Shown: piece after piece, positions 20,702-31,882 of the stretch
How the letters are laid out: the number at the start of each line of letters is the position of its first letter
How positions within the stretch are numbered: the first letter of the stretch is position 1
NCBI GenBank assembly: GCA_047495785.1
Contig: JBLDXI010000025.1
Coordinates: forward strand, 496,001 to 560,000
Source: Lepidodermella squamata
Lineage: Eukaryota; Gastrotricha
DNA: 64,000 nt
Direction of reading: 5' to 3'
Made by a program: the position numbers and the translations under genes
The notes under the pieces: generated by a model
What the model saw: only the letters and a program-made list of their open reading frames with translations
The model's database searches: none
Told to the model about the DNA's origin: nothing

Positions 20702-21798
20702 ATGCGTTGCCTTTGTGTGGCCGTTGTTACTGCCTTTGCTGTCCAACATTCGTGTTTCGCAGCTACCTATTCTTCGAAGAGCAAAAACCCACAAACACAG
20801 CCACCGCGCCACTACGGAAACTATTTCACAGGTTTGCCTTACCTTAAAGATGTAAAATGACTAATCTACTTATCTACTGGCGATCATTCCTAAAACGAGT
20901 AGTGTGCGAAGTACGGGGAGGGAAGGGGGTGCGATAAGTAATAAGAAAACCCACAAAACCCCAGGGGGGAAACCCTTTGTTCAGATAAAGTCGAATTAAA
21001 AATACCCACATGTAGCCCCACCTCGGGAATCAATCCAATGTTTTCGAAAACTGTTTTTTTTACTCTCTGTAACAGACTTTTGGCTGTCGCTCGAGTTTCC
21101 GCAACTATTCGTCAATGGCAAAGCTCTAATGCCAGAAAAGATCACGCCTTCAATCGATGACTTGAAAAGCCAAATGAAAACTATGATAGCCGATATATTC
21201 GCACAAAGCGGATACTCTCAAATCGCAGAAAACATTGAGATAATAGGTGTTGGATATGTGTAAGTTTATTTCCCAGACCTAATGCTGAGCTGCTTCTAGC
21301 AATCTTCTCCAATTTAGCGAATCTTCAGGCTTTTATGAAACAAAGGTTTCAGTACAAGGCTGGGAAACCGCATCGCCCATATCAAAAAATGATCTGCAGT
21401 CACAACTGCGAACTGCTCTCACTTCAATGTGGAACGCGGGCTATTTCAACGACTACAACCGAGCAGGCATTTCAACGAAGCCTGTTATTTACGTGACAAC
21501 ACTGAGCACGAGACAGGAGGTGAAACTTTGGTATCAAAGTGAGTTTCTTTGAGAAACATCGATTTTCCGTAGCAATATTGATCTTACAGCTCCCGGTGGC
21601 ATAGCTGTTCTTGTCGTTGTTCCGCTGGTTCTCATAGCTGCCTTTGCTATTCATTACAATCGGCAGTATTTGCGTATGAGGTTTTTATCAAGCTTAGCTA
21701 TGCAGCCTCGGCTCGTCGAACGGCACATTTATAGCTTGCCGTGCGAAGTCTCGCAGAAGCCAGTTGTTTCGACACAAACCGTCAACGAAAAACAATGA
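20702..21798 (+). CDS. Small secreted-entry, single-pass type I membrane protein, unknown family
   Basis: Four exons joined in frame: 20702-20831, 21076-21259, 21318-21538, 21590-21798; 247 residues. Signal peptide 1-20 (C-V-A-V-V-T-A-F-A core), ectodomain about 21-178, transmembrane helix about 180-202 (G-G-I-A-V-L-V-V-V-P-L-V-L), basic stop-transfer (R-Q-Y-L-R-M-R) and a 40-residue cytoplasmic tail. The ectodomain alternates predicted strands and amphipathic helices (D-D-L-K-S-Q-M-K, N-D-L-Q-S-Q-L-R), which is reminiscent of a SEA domain next to the membrane, but the G-S-V-V-V cleavage motif is not visible. Intron 1 contains a dispersed repeat unit at 20905. No family assigned. Confidence 0.65.
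20904..21045. repeat. Dispersed repeat unit (AGTGTGCGAAGTAC family) in intron 1
   Basis: Starts AGTGTGCGAAGTACGGGG, then AACCCTTTGTTCAGATAAAG and AAAATACCC. The same landmarks in the same order occur at 35148-35280 and 35412-35590. Its left end resembles the hAT end CAGTGTGCGAAGTAG, but no right inverted end or target duplication is visible. Confidence 0.55.
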
Positions 21799-22355
21799 TT
21801 AAGAATATCTTGAGAAATCGGTTGATCGTTTTAAATGTGGCTAACTGTAATACTATCGTATTTTCACGTTTCAATGGAAATATGAAGAAGAGGCCCGGTG
21901 AGACATTATAATGGTGTGAAAGTGAAAACACAAAGAAAATGCGCATATTTTGTCCAACAAAAGTTTACTTGTTCTTCGAACGACATCTGATTTTACAGGA
22001 GTATATATTTTATTTTTCAGTTAATACTTTCGAATTTCTTTCGGCAAGCTGATGATTTAACAGATTTTGGCGAAATCAAGTCAACATTTCTAGCATCGAT
22101 CGTGTTGAAATATCGATCAAACGAGATAAAACGTCGCCTCTGCAAACATATATCGGTTTGATTGGCAGCACCTTCCAATTCTACTTTGAGCTAAGCAGTG
22201 TAGGAAACGGCTCGCGTTGAATAATCTTTGAAGCAAAACGCTCAATAATCTCACACGTTGCAGCCTACACCTGGACACTGAAACAAGAACCTATGTTGAT
22301 ATATTCCTGTTTAGCCACGTGTATTGTATCGGCTTTTATTTCGACAAACCACGTA
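21799..22355. other. Intergenic
   Basis: 3' flank of the membrane protein gene and promoter side of the first laminin-G gene. An open frame extension from 22293 is possible but adds no better signal peptide. Nothing else seen. Confidence 0.4.
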
Positions 22356-25300
22356 ATGCATTTCCTAGTGATCAGTCTGATGGCGGTTAAATTCGCTACA
22401 GGGCAGGATCATATCTACCAATTTATTGATAATCAAGACTTTTTAGGCGATTCCGTCGGCTTTTGGCCTATGAATGCTGTTTTCGGCAGGCGTGAGGTCA
22501 GCCAAATTGGGATGGACATTCTCTTCCAGCCTGGGGCCTGCCCTTTTGCCGAAGGCCCGTTCGGCCAAGCTGATACAGCCATAGAAACGCATAAAAACAA
22601 TAATAACAACTTCATGATCGTAAACAGCAGCGCCTTGATCATGGGCACGTCATCTGTGTCATATGCCATTTGGGAATACGGCGCTGCAAGAGGTCCTTTG
22701 GTTGAATTCTTTGACGGCACAAACCCTCGTTCCTCTCTGTGGCGGGATGATGGAACACCGAATCCTAGTACTGCTCTTGTGACGGTCTACGGCAGTTATG
22801 GAGTACCAAGTTCTCAAACCCGTTTAACATGCAATGTGACTGGTTGGCGGTTTACGGCGTTCTCTTGGAACTCAGCCACTCAGCAATTGATTGCTGTTTG
22901 CGACGACAATGCCAGTGCGCCAGTTACTGTCAGTTCTGTCCAGACAGGCCAATATCTGTTCTTGGGAGCCAGGTATGAAAGTATGAAACCACAGCCTGAA
23001 GAGCTTCACAGCTCTTGTAAATTTTGCTACAACGCGTTTAAAACGACGTGACATATTTGAGGATTTCAAGTGAGAGGTATTTTTGCGAAAAGATAGGCGG
23101 TCGATCACAGGCTCAGGCCTACATCGTTCCTTTAATCAATTTCTAAATTGAAATAGGAAACAGACTTTTCCATTCAAGGCGATTTACTCAATTCTTCGTA
23201 GCTGACTAATGAGGTAATAGTGCAGACAGGGTGTAGCATTATCCATGAGTAGCCCATAGCAAGGGAAAGAAAAGGATTTTATGTCAACAGGGTGTTCATA
23301 ATAAGAAGTTATAAATAGCGTTCCTACTTTTGGCACGCGATTTAGCCTTTTCGAGATTTCGAGCTAAAAGCTTGATATTATTTAACGAATACCCAGTAAC
23401 TCCTTCAATTTGTTGACATCGGGTCACGCAGAAATACAGGCCGTCTCCCGTCTTCATCTAAAATCAAGTCGTTTCGTCTCAATCAGATTACAAACCGTAG
23501 TTTTGCGTTAAGCCGGATGATCAATTGCCGACCGGTTTTGCTTGGCTCGTGCCACGGACTAGCGTTTTACATGCAAATGGTTGCAATAAGCCAGCGTTTC
23601 CCAAACCGTGTCCTATAGGACACCTGTGTACTAAGCCAACTTTCAAGTGTCCTGTAGGACACTCGTATCCTATGGGCCTCAAAATGACAGAAGGACAAAG
23701 ATAGGTAGATCCACACTAACAAACTAGCCATTTTTGGACCATTTTCAGACTCAAATCGGGAAAAAACCGTCAGCTAAAGCTCGCTTCGCTCGCGAGTTGC
23801 CTATTTATGAAATATTTTATGAAAACCTTCGATCGGACGGGAACCGGTACTTTCCGCGTGGTTTGGCTGAATCTCTGAGACGATAATGATAGAATCAATT
23901 TTTGAAACTGACCCATATCCTTTGTTATTTAAGCACGTTACAGATTGCACCTTACGACATGATTAATTGAAATTTCATAATTGATGAGTGCATTTTTGGG
24001 AAAACCCCAAGGCATAGCCTCAATTTTAAGATGTTATACGTCGTTTTTCAGTGTCGAATTCTAAACAATTTCTCGCTTCGCTCGCGTTTAGTTTGAATTT
24101 TATCCGGGATTTTATCAATTTCGAGCTCGGTTGTCATCAAAAACCAATTTGTACGAGTAATCAATTTGTAGCACAAAAAATTGTACCCATTCCGAACCAA
24201 ATTTCATTCATTCTAGCAAGGTGTCCTACCAGATAAAAAGTTTGGGAACCGCTGCAATAAGCCGACTTGCATTATAACGGACTGATTGTTAGTAAATTCA
24301 ACTTGAAAAAAAAGTCCAGCTCGCGGGACAATTTTCATCTAGAGCGCATGAAAACCCTCTCCACGCCGTGTTCGGTTGGCTTTTGCAGCAAAATGATCGC
24401 AGTCTTCAATAATGATTGTTGTCTCTTGTGACAAACCTTAATTCGATCGTGATAATCTAACTTTTTACACACATGAATAGCTTATTACTGTATAGCGTTG
24501 AGATGCTTGAATAAGTTGTGAAAAAATGCAAAAAAAAATTTAATCGGACCAATCCAGCTTACAATAAAATGGACTTTCATTAAGCTGGCACGGATCGAGT
24601 CCAACGCAAAACTGCTGTACTATGCCTTAATGAAACGTTTTAGAATGCAGATTGGCAGATTGGCTATTTACTTTATAGGCAACGGCCGGGCGGAAATGCT
24701 TTGAATTGGAGTTCGCAATTACAAGTTTGCTTGTTTGGCCGTCTACAAATCAGCTTTCAACATGACACAAATGGCCATACTTCGCGATCAATGCCAGTTG
24801 ATTAATCGTAATATTTCAAGAATTTCATGCCCAAGGTTTCATCTACCTATTTCGATGCTTCAGAAATCACATGCTCGGCAAAATGTCAGCCTGGTTCGTG
24901 CGTTGGCGACCTCAGCGCCCTTGGTGGCTATCGCTGCACATGCCAGGCCGGCTGGATAGGTTGGGATTGCAGTGTTGATAAGTTTGCGATAATGCAATTG
25001 ATACCTGAATTGATCTGAACACTGTGATCAGCTGTTTGCAATCCTGAGTGCGGCATTGGCGGGCGATGCAGAGCCCCAAACACGACGTGCACGTGTGCTG
25101 CAGGATGGGCGGGGACTCAATGCGACACACGTTAGTGAACGTATCATGTGGGCTTATAGAGAACTGTTAGGCAAATAGTATATCAATTCTAGCTATTTGC
25201 GCACTTGGTTGTGCGAATGGCGGAACTTGCATTCGGCCGAATCGATGTGCCTGTTCAGCGTCCTGGCTCCCTCCGGATTGTTCGATCCGTAAGTTCTCTC

Positions 25301-25761
25301 ATACCATCTAATGAGCCTGGCTTCAGTTGAGGAGAAAAAACTCGATCTCTTCATCCCGGAATTTACACTGGTGCTCATCAAAGTGTTGAATTGATTACTT
25401 AGATAGGCTGATAGGTCCATAGTTGCTCTCTAAGCTATAGGGTTGCTTATTCCAAATATCCGATGACGAATGGCGACTATATGACCTCTTTTCATTTAGC
25501 CAAGTGTTCAAAGGGCTGTGACTATCGTGGAACGTGTATTGCGCCCGATCAATGCGTTTGCAATGCCGGCTGGACAGGCTCAGACTGTTCAACGCGTGAG
25601 TTTTCAATTCTCTCTTAATATTGCCGACTGTTAAAGCACCACACCGCGGCGCTCGGCAATTAGGAATCAGCAGTGAGTTTGCTTTTAATGAAATGCTTCA
25701 TCAGCTATTCAACCTATTATTATCTCTCACAGGTTATTGTAGTGCTAGCGGTTGCGGTTGA
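22356..25761 (+). pseudogene. Laminin-G + EGF-repeat secreted protein 1, with in-frame stop and altered donor
   Basis: Paralogue of the gene at 27025. Exons: 22356-22972, 24659-24807, 24864-24971, 25032-25130, 25193-25288, 25500-25595, 25733-25761. Exon 1 encodes a signal peptide and a laminin-G/concanavalin-like domain (G-F-W-P-M-N near its start); exons 3-6 each encode one six-cysteine EGF-like module. Two lesions are visible. Exon 2 contains TGA at 24702-24704 in the only frame that joins the exons. The exon 3 donor that is GTAAGT in the paralogue reads ATAAGT; an upstream GTGTTG would keep frame at the cost of two codons. All other junctions and EGF cysteines are intact, so the decay is recent, or exon 2 is skipped or misread. 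Intron 1 (1.7 kb) carries a hAT-type insertion. Confidence 0.7.
23592..24254. mobile_element. hAT-type non-autonomous element, 663 bp
   Basis: Ends CAGCGTTTCCCAAAC and GTTTGGGAACCGCTG are inverted repeats, flanked by perfect 8-bp duplications CAATAAGC (23584-23591 and 24255-24262). The end sequence is the classic hAT CAGCGGTTCCCAAAC type. Internally GTGTCCTATAGGACACC palindromes occur. No transposase. It lies in intron 1 of the first laminin-G gene. Confidence 0.9.
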
Positions 25762-27024
25762 ATGGGATTCGATAAGCGGCGGAACGTGATCTCACTGATT
25801 CTATTTCAAACATAATTGAAGCGGCTGATTGATTGTTAATGATATTAATAGTGAAGATAATAATTGGATGATTCAGCACGCTAGATAACTGGCTCTACAC
25901 TTTTTATTGTTACTCAGTGCGAGCGTGTGGATTTCCTTATTTGGATGAATCGATATGGCGCACCAATAGCATTTTCCTGTACGGTGAAATAGCTACAAAT
26001 CATGGTGCTTAATAAACACCAGCACGAAAGGATCGAAGTGGTCTTGTTAGCTCAGATTTAGGTTCACATCGAATACTAGTTCTGTAGTTCGAGTTATAAT
26101 AATTACTGTTTACGGTTTGAAGTTTGAATAAAGTTGTTAAGTAGTACTAACTTCCTCTTCATAGGACATGTCGATTAAAGCAATTTAGCAGCAAGTATTT
26201 CTTCAGCAGGAATCCGTATTATGTGTTTTTCATTTTTTTGAAAGTTAACGTTGAAGTTAAGAGGAGAGGAGAGGGGATAAGGGGCAACCCCGCCTCAGCC
26301 CGCGTTTGACACACAAATATGGGAACAGCTCGTTTTATATTGCTTTTGATCGTGGTGATTAACTCATATGGCATATTAAAATTTTTAGAGCTTCCCAAAC
26401 TTGTTCTCGATCAACCAGGTCATACGCTTTCTCAAGATCTAAAAATACTAGATGGAATTCGCTTAGAAACTGAAAATAGAAGTATAAGTAAGACTTTCAA
26501 AAGTTCCACTTTCTTGCTAGAAATAGTGTTGGAAGTAGGAATTGCACCAATCGCACCAATATTTTTCGACTTTAATCGTTCAACTGGAGAATCCTTTGGA
26601 TTTTTGGTTTTCATGGCTAAGTGGTGAACTTCCGACAACGCCCCCATTGTATGTTGTTTGCTGGGAAATAAACATGTTTGTTGTCAACACTGCAACGACA
26701 TGCAGCAGATAGCTGCAGTATTCAGTTTCGATTCGATTTCTTGAACGCGTATGCTCACGTGGTGTTGGGTGTTAGTAGCTTTATTAAATAAACATGAAAA
26801 AATCATCAATCTTCTAACCGAATGATCTTTCCAGCTGCCTTATGATACTGCAAAACGTTAGCGAAAATTGATTACCCAACACTGAATAATTAAAATATAT
26901 GAGCACGCAAAAATCTTTTGCTCACAGCAGGTACCCCGTGATCAAGCAACGCGACCCTAGCTTGGGAGAATGAACTAAATATCTTTAGTTTAAATACGTT
27001 CATACCAGAATTGCCTCAATCGAA
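25762..27024. other. Intergenic between the two laminin-G genes
   Basis: Contains a reverse transcriptase remnant (26388-26450) and otherwise no gene. A 102-codon plus-strand frame at 26319-26627 overlaps that remnant in antisense and is not called. Confidence 0.5.
26388..26450 (-). mobile_element. LINE reverse transcriptase remnant (motif A)
   Basis: On the minus strand this stretch reads F-L-D-L-E-K-A-Y-D-L-V-D-R-E-Q-V-W-E-A-L, a clear match to motif A of LINE reverse transcriptases (LDLEKAYDxVxRExxW). The frame shifts on the 5' side near 26450, so only a short decayed piece is left. Confidence 0.7.
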
Positions 27025-28821
27025 ATGAAACTTGCTTTACTCACAATGGCAGCGTTACATTTTGCTGCAGCGCAAGAAGCCGCGCAGCAATTCATCAACA
27101 ACCAAGCTTTACTAACGAATGCCGTCGGGTATTGGCCTATGAATGCCCTTTTCGGAACGCGAGAGCTCAGCAAAACAGAGATTGATATGACCTCTCAACC
27201 CACGCTTTGCCCTTACGCTGAGGGACCATTCGGACAGGCTGATACTGCGATGGAAACGAATAAAAACAACAATTGGCTGAGCATCAATAACAGCGCTATC
27301 AGTTTGGGCTCGTCATCGCTCACAATCGCCGTATGGGTTAACGCACCAGCTGCATCGCCTATAGTTGAATACACGGATGGTGTGAACGGATTCGCATGTC
27401 TTTGGCGAATGGACGAATACTCAGTCACATACGCAAGGGGTTATGCAGTCGCTGGCACGGCGGGAACTTCTGTTGTAGACAACATGACCGGATGGCGGTT
27501 CGTAGCCCTCAGTTGGAATTCGACGAGCCAGCAGTTCAGGGTGTTTAGCAACGACCTCGCTAGCGCGCCTGATACTGTTAATGCGGTCTACACATCTCCG
27601 ACGCTGTTCCTAGGTTACAGGTAAAATTACTGATCACTTATAGTTTCGGTCCTAATAATCCGAAGCTGTGTGTCCTCTTCAGTTACAAACATTTCTAGTA
27701 ATTAATTTGAGTTGGTTTATTTGCATTACCCCTCCAAACCTGTGTGCCCTGGAACTAAAATTGATCATAATATGTAATTTATTTGTACATTTTCAAATTT
27801 CCCTAATTCGATTTCGAAATCACTCATATTCTCATTTTAAGGAATCTACCTGGCAATGGTATGAACGGCGTCTACAACAATAAGTACGCGTGTTTGTCCA
27901 TCTACAAAGCAGCCTTTTCACTGGCGCAAATAGCAGTTGTTCGCGACCAATGCCGCCTGATAAATCGTTATAATATCCGAGATATCTTGAATAATCTTTC
28001 ATAATTATCCCTCCTCATTTCAGAAATCATGTGCTCAGCAAAATGCCAACCAGGTTCATGTGTTGGCGATCTTAACAGCCTGGGCAGCTATAGATGCACA
28101 TGTCAACCAGATTGGACTGGCTGGGATTGTAGCGTTCGTAAGTCTTAGCCGGGCTACATATACATCTCATTTGGTCTAATGTACCTTAAGCTGTCTGCAA
28201 TCCTGGATGTGGGATCGGCGGTAGATGCACAGCCCCAAGCACATGCTCCTGCGCGGCGGGTTGGGCAGGGACTCTATGCGACACACGTTAGTTGAAGATG
28301 AATTGTTCACTTCTTGGAATACTGAATGTTGATATTTCAGCTATCTGTGCATCAAGCTGTGCGAACGGCGGCTCTTGCATTCGCCCGAATCGATGTGCAT
28401 GTACGGAATCATGGTTGGCCCCTACTTGCTCGGCCCGTGTGTTTAAATCGCGTACTACATTATTAGGCATAGGGCGATCAATTAATCGCCGGGCTTAAGT
28501 AGCAATTACAATAATACAAGGATTGAAATTCTGAATTTTAATGGCTGATTCCTGTAATTTGTTCGCAGCCAAGTGTTCGAAGGGTTGCGACTATCGTGGG
28601 ACTTGCATCGCGCCCAATCAATGCGTTTGCATCGCTGGCTGGACAGGTTCTGATTGCTCAAAACGTGAGTTTTTCCTTCTAATCGCTTCTGCATGCGACT
28701 CTGATTTGCGGCTTTTCAGGAGTTGAAACTATGTAAAGTATGTAGTTGAAATTGAGATAATTGCTTTGAACGTTGTCAACCTTCATTCCACATAGCCGTT
28801 ATAAACGGCCGTGGCAACTGA
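27025..28821 (+). CDS. Laminin-G + four EGF-like modules, secreted protein 2
   Basis: Seven exons: 27025-27620, 27842-27966, 28024-28137, 28191-28286, 28341-28436, 28569-28664, 28796-28821; 382 residues, all junctions GT-AG, frame kept. Signal peptide 1-16; laminin-G-like domain about 20-240, spanning exons 1-2 (G-Y-W-P-M-N start, W-R-F-V-A-L-S-W-N-S strand typical of the fold). Exons 3-6 each carry one EGF-like module with six cysteines, all bounded by phase-1 introns, the symmetric arrangement that allows module shuffling. The last exon adds only eight residues. No membrane segment, so it is probably an extracellular adhesion or matrix protein. Intact partner of the decayed gene upstream. 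Confidence 0.87.
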
Positions 28822-29165
28822 ACCTCCTGCAACCAAACAAAAACTTTCTCAAGCTTTGACGATCAATTGCGATACAGAATCGTTTGCTATTTGCAATCTT
28901 AATTTTCTGCATGGATACATTTGACTTTCATATCGTTATGTTGCGTGTGCCCGGAATCTGCTCTAGATCGCAACTGAGCTCGACTCAAACTTGCCCTGTG
29001 CGCTGTCAGGAATTCTTTCGTTTGGTACTAAATAACCGATTAATAATCATTTTACATCCATAAATAAAGTTGGGCACGAATTTATTAAAAAAATCTTGTT
29101 TTGTCACAGACTACCAATGCTGAGATATTTATTACAAAATTATGGATCTAATCCAGGCATTTTGT
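28822..29165. other. Convergent intergenic stretch
   Basis: 3' flanks of the laminin-G gene (plus) and the nicotinic receptor gene (minus). AATAAA-like AAATAAAG at 29060-29067. No gene. Confidence 0.5.
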
Positions 29166-31882
29166 CTACCCGGCGTTTGCAGAAGCCTGGTAGTATTGGC
29201 TTTGATTACCGATATTGGTAGGGTAATTTGCTGCTCTACCGCGAAATTCAGCCAGTGCTTTGTGTTCGACGCCCCAGATAGACGGAGCCGTTAGCAGGAT
29301 ACTAAGTATGCCGAAAATACAAGACGCAGAGTAGAGGACCAGGAAGAGCCGATCTAGTACCCGCGCAACTGTCTCCCACTCTTTTTGAAGCTGAGAAAAA
29401 AACGGATTATGTAGGCGGAAATTCGCAAATCGAACTTACCAGTTCCTCTTTTTCACGAAGTCTACAATTATCAACAATATCAGAAACTTGGTCCAGGGTG
29501 TCTCTTATCAACTCTTGCTTCAATCTAACAGCCCTCTCCTCATCATCATCTATGGTGTTGATATTAACGTCCCGCTTCTCCAACTGATCAGCCGCAAAGT
29601 CGTAAAAGTAACCATGCGTGACGTCTCTGGTACTGTTTTTGAAAAGGGACGAGTTATACGACATTGCCGAAGAAGATAATGAAGAAGAATTTCGCTCCAT
29701 CTGTTGAACGTAGCTAGACGCTGCAGCAAAAAACATCCCCGATGGCCCCTGAGCTCGATTGTAGACGTAATTCAGCGAATCCGTGTTGTCACTATCGTAG
29801 CATTGCCGAGTTTTCTTCATAGCGAAGAACCCAGAGTTGTCCATGACGATTTTTCGCTTCGGGTCCTGAATGTTCAGCTTTTGATAGCCACTATGGTTCA
29901 TTTTGCCCAACAACTCGCTATCTTCACTTATTCTTCGCTGCTTCCGGCCATCCTCAGCTATGTAGGTGGACTCGAGTTTCAGCAGTTCGTCAGATTTTTC
30001 GTGTTTTCGAATTTTCATGAACAGCAATCGCGGGAGAAGTTTCAGGAAAGTATATCTAACCCAATCGGGCAGTGGTTGAAGGGTGTTCATAGGGTTTTTG
30101 AAGACTGCAAGAACCACAACCGTTGACATAATTGACATAGTAACAAGAATCATTGTGAATAACAAATATTTTCCAATCAGCGGAATTTTCATCGAAGTCT
30201 AAATGCTAGAATTAATGCAAACATATTGAGCAGTTCAAAAATTACCGGTGGAACGAGATCTGCGAGTAGAATGATGAAGAAAGTCAGCGATAGAAGAATC
30301 GAGATTGAAAGAGTAACTTTCTCCCCAGATTCGCTCGGCAGGTAGAAAACGAAGATCGTAAGTAACGAGATCGCTAAACACGGAGCAATCAAGTTCACTA
30401 AAATAAAATGTCCGGATGACTGCTGATTTTTTATCAATCGATAATTTTACCAGTATAGAACAGAGCTTTCCGTCTTAGAAGTATTGTATAAGTAATGTCG
30501 ACGTAGCCTTCCGTTAAGCCGGTGTAGTAAACCTCGTTTCGCATTCCCGGCACTCCGATAATCTCCCATTCTACTGAATCAAAGTACCGTGTGAGGTCGA
30601 TTGCATCTAGTAGGAAATTAACATTTGGCGCTCGAAGGTGGACGTAGTTCACCACTGAAACGTCAAATGTCCACGGACCCAACTGAGAAAATAAATTAAC
30701 ACTCGAAGTGATGAAAACCATCATTTTACCACCTTCAGATCACAAGCTTGATCGTCGAATGGAAAGTAAGTCCTACAAGAGATAAAATCAATTAACAAAT
30801 TATTGGATTTCGGTTTTACTTACACGTCTATCAAACAAAACGATCTGTAGATCGCCGGGGGCTCCCATCGGATAATTCTGCAATAGTAAATTAAAAGGAT
30901 AAATTACTCGCAGCGGCTATTACCTACCCAGTATGCTGCAAAGTGACTTTTGCTCGGTTAGAAAGTTGATAATCTCCATCAGCACTTTTGAAACGAAACC
31001 CCTTGGTAAAAATAAGGTATGCTGAAATTCATTGATTACTTGTTGTAAAGCACAGTGTCTGGAATCCAAATTAGCTCGCTAGGGATGTGAAGAAATTTGA
31101 GTCCACCGTACTGATCCGGGTCCCATGACAGCGCCATGTCCTGCCAGACGTGATTGACCCAGATCATGGTACTCATAATTTGATTACGTTCATCCTATTC
31201 GAGATATAGGCCTAATCTCAAACCAGCAGAAACAAGAAAATCATACTTACCACGTCCCCTAGTTGGATGAGGGTAAGAAGGAGGTTGACAGTCACTGCTT
31301 TTCCCAGAACTCGCTGTTTCGGCAGGACATATCGCGAATAATTAGCATCTGGACCGAAAAATTTGTCGAACAAGGAATTTGCTTCCTTAGCGGCTTGCGA
31401 CAACTTTGATAAGCCTCGATCATCCACGGCTGGAAAAGAAATGCAATGAAACAAAATTCCCACATATCTAATACATTCTGTGAAAAAGGATACAAAACAA
31501 AAGAACGTAAGACTTTTGGTGAATGAAAAGAATGCAAAAGAAATGTGGAATGAGTTGAAAAAGTAGAACGAAAAGAGTACACTGTAACTGAAGTTTGTTA
31601 ACTGTAATACCGAATTTGGTTGTAGAACTAGGTGTTGAAGCTGAGTATTTGCGCATTTATATTCATTTTGAGATGGAGATTAATCGACTTACCAAATGAA
31701 GAATCCTCGCCAGTTGCATAAGGACTTGGCGTCCGCGTGTAAATACGGTCAAAGTCGTTATCAGCATTGTTGTAGTTCAAATCATTTATCCGGTAGTTGA
31801 TGTCATCGATTGGCGGCGTAACGTTGCTTGTCGCGGAGCTTAAAGCTGATACCAAAATAAATAAAGACTTTACCAGCAGCAT
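29166..31882 (-). CDS. Canonical nicotinic acetylcholine receptor subunit, non-alpha type
   Basis: Ten exons on the minus strand: 31882-31693, 31429-31251, 31194-31040, 30984-30928, 30877-30824, 30772-30733, 30682-30451, 30397-30246, 30198-29440, 29390-29166; 680 residues, all introns 37-300 bp with GT-AG. Signal peptide about 1-19, then a low-complexity D/N-rich stretch. Loop A region [15 protein letters not shown]; Cys loop F-C...F-P-F-D-D-Q-A-C; loop B G-P-W-T-F-D. The vicinal cysteines of loop C are absent (E-V-Y-Y-T-G-L), so it is a non-alpha subunit. M2 has G-E-K at -2' to 0', Leu 9' and P-P-T-S after it, typical of cation channels. A long cytoplasmic M3-M4 loop (about 200 residues) precedes M4 and ends in a short tail. 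It contrasts with the seven short-loop receptors around it. The 30732 donor was chosen to give C-D-L-K-L-G-P-W. Confidence 0.92.

Noticed and set aside
26319-26627. 102-codon plus-strand frame starting with a hydrophobic stretch that resembles a signal peptide
   Set aside because: Its middle is the antisense of a LINE reverse transcriptase motif A, so the frame is a shadow of a decayed retroelement.
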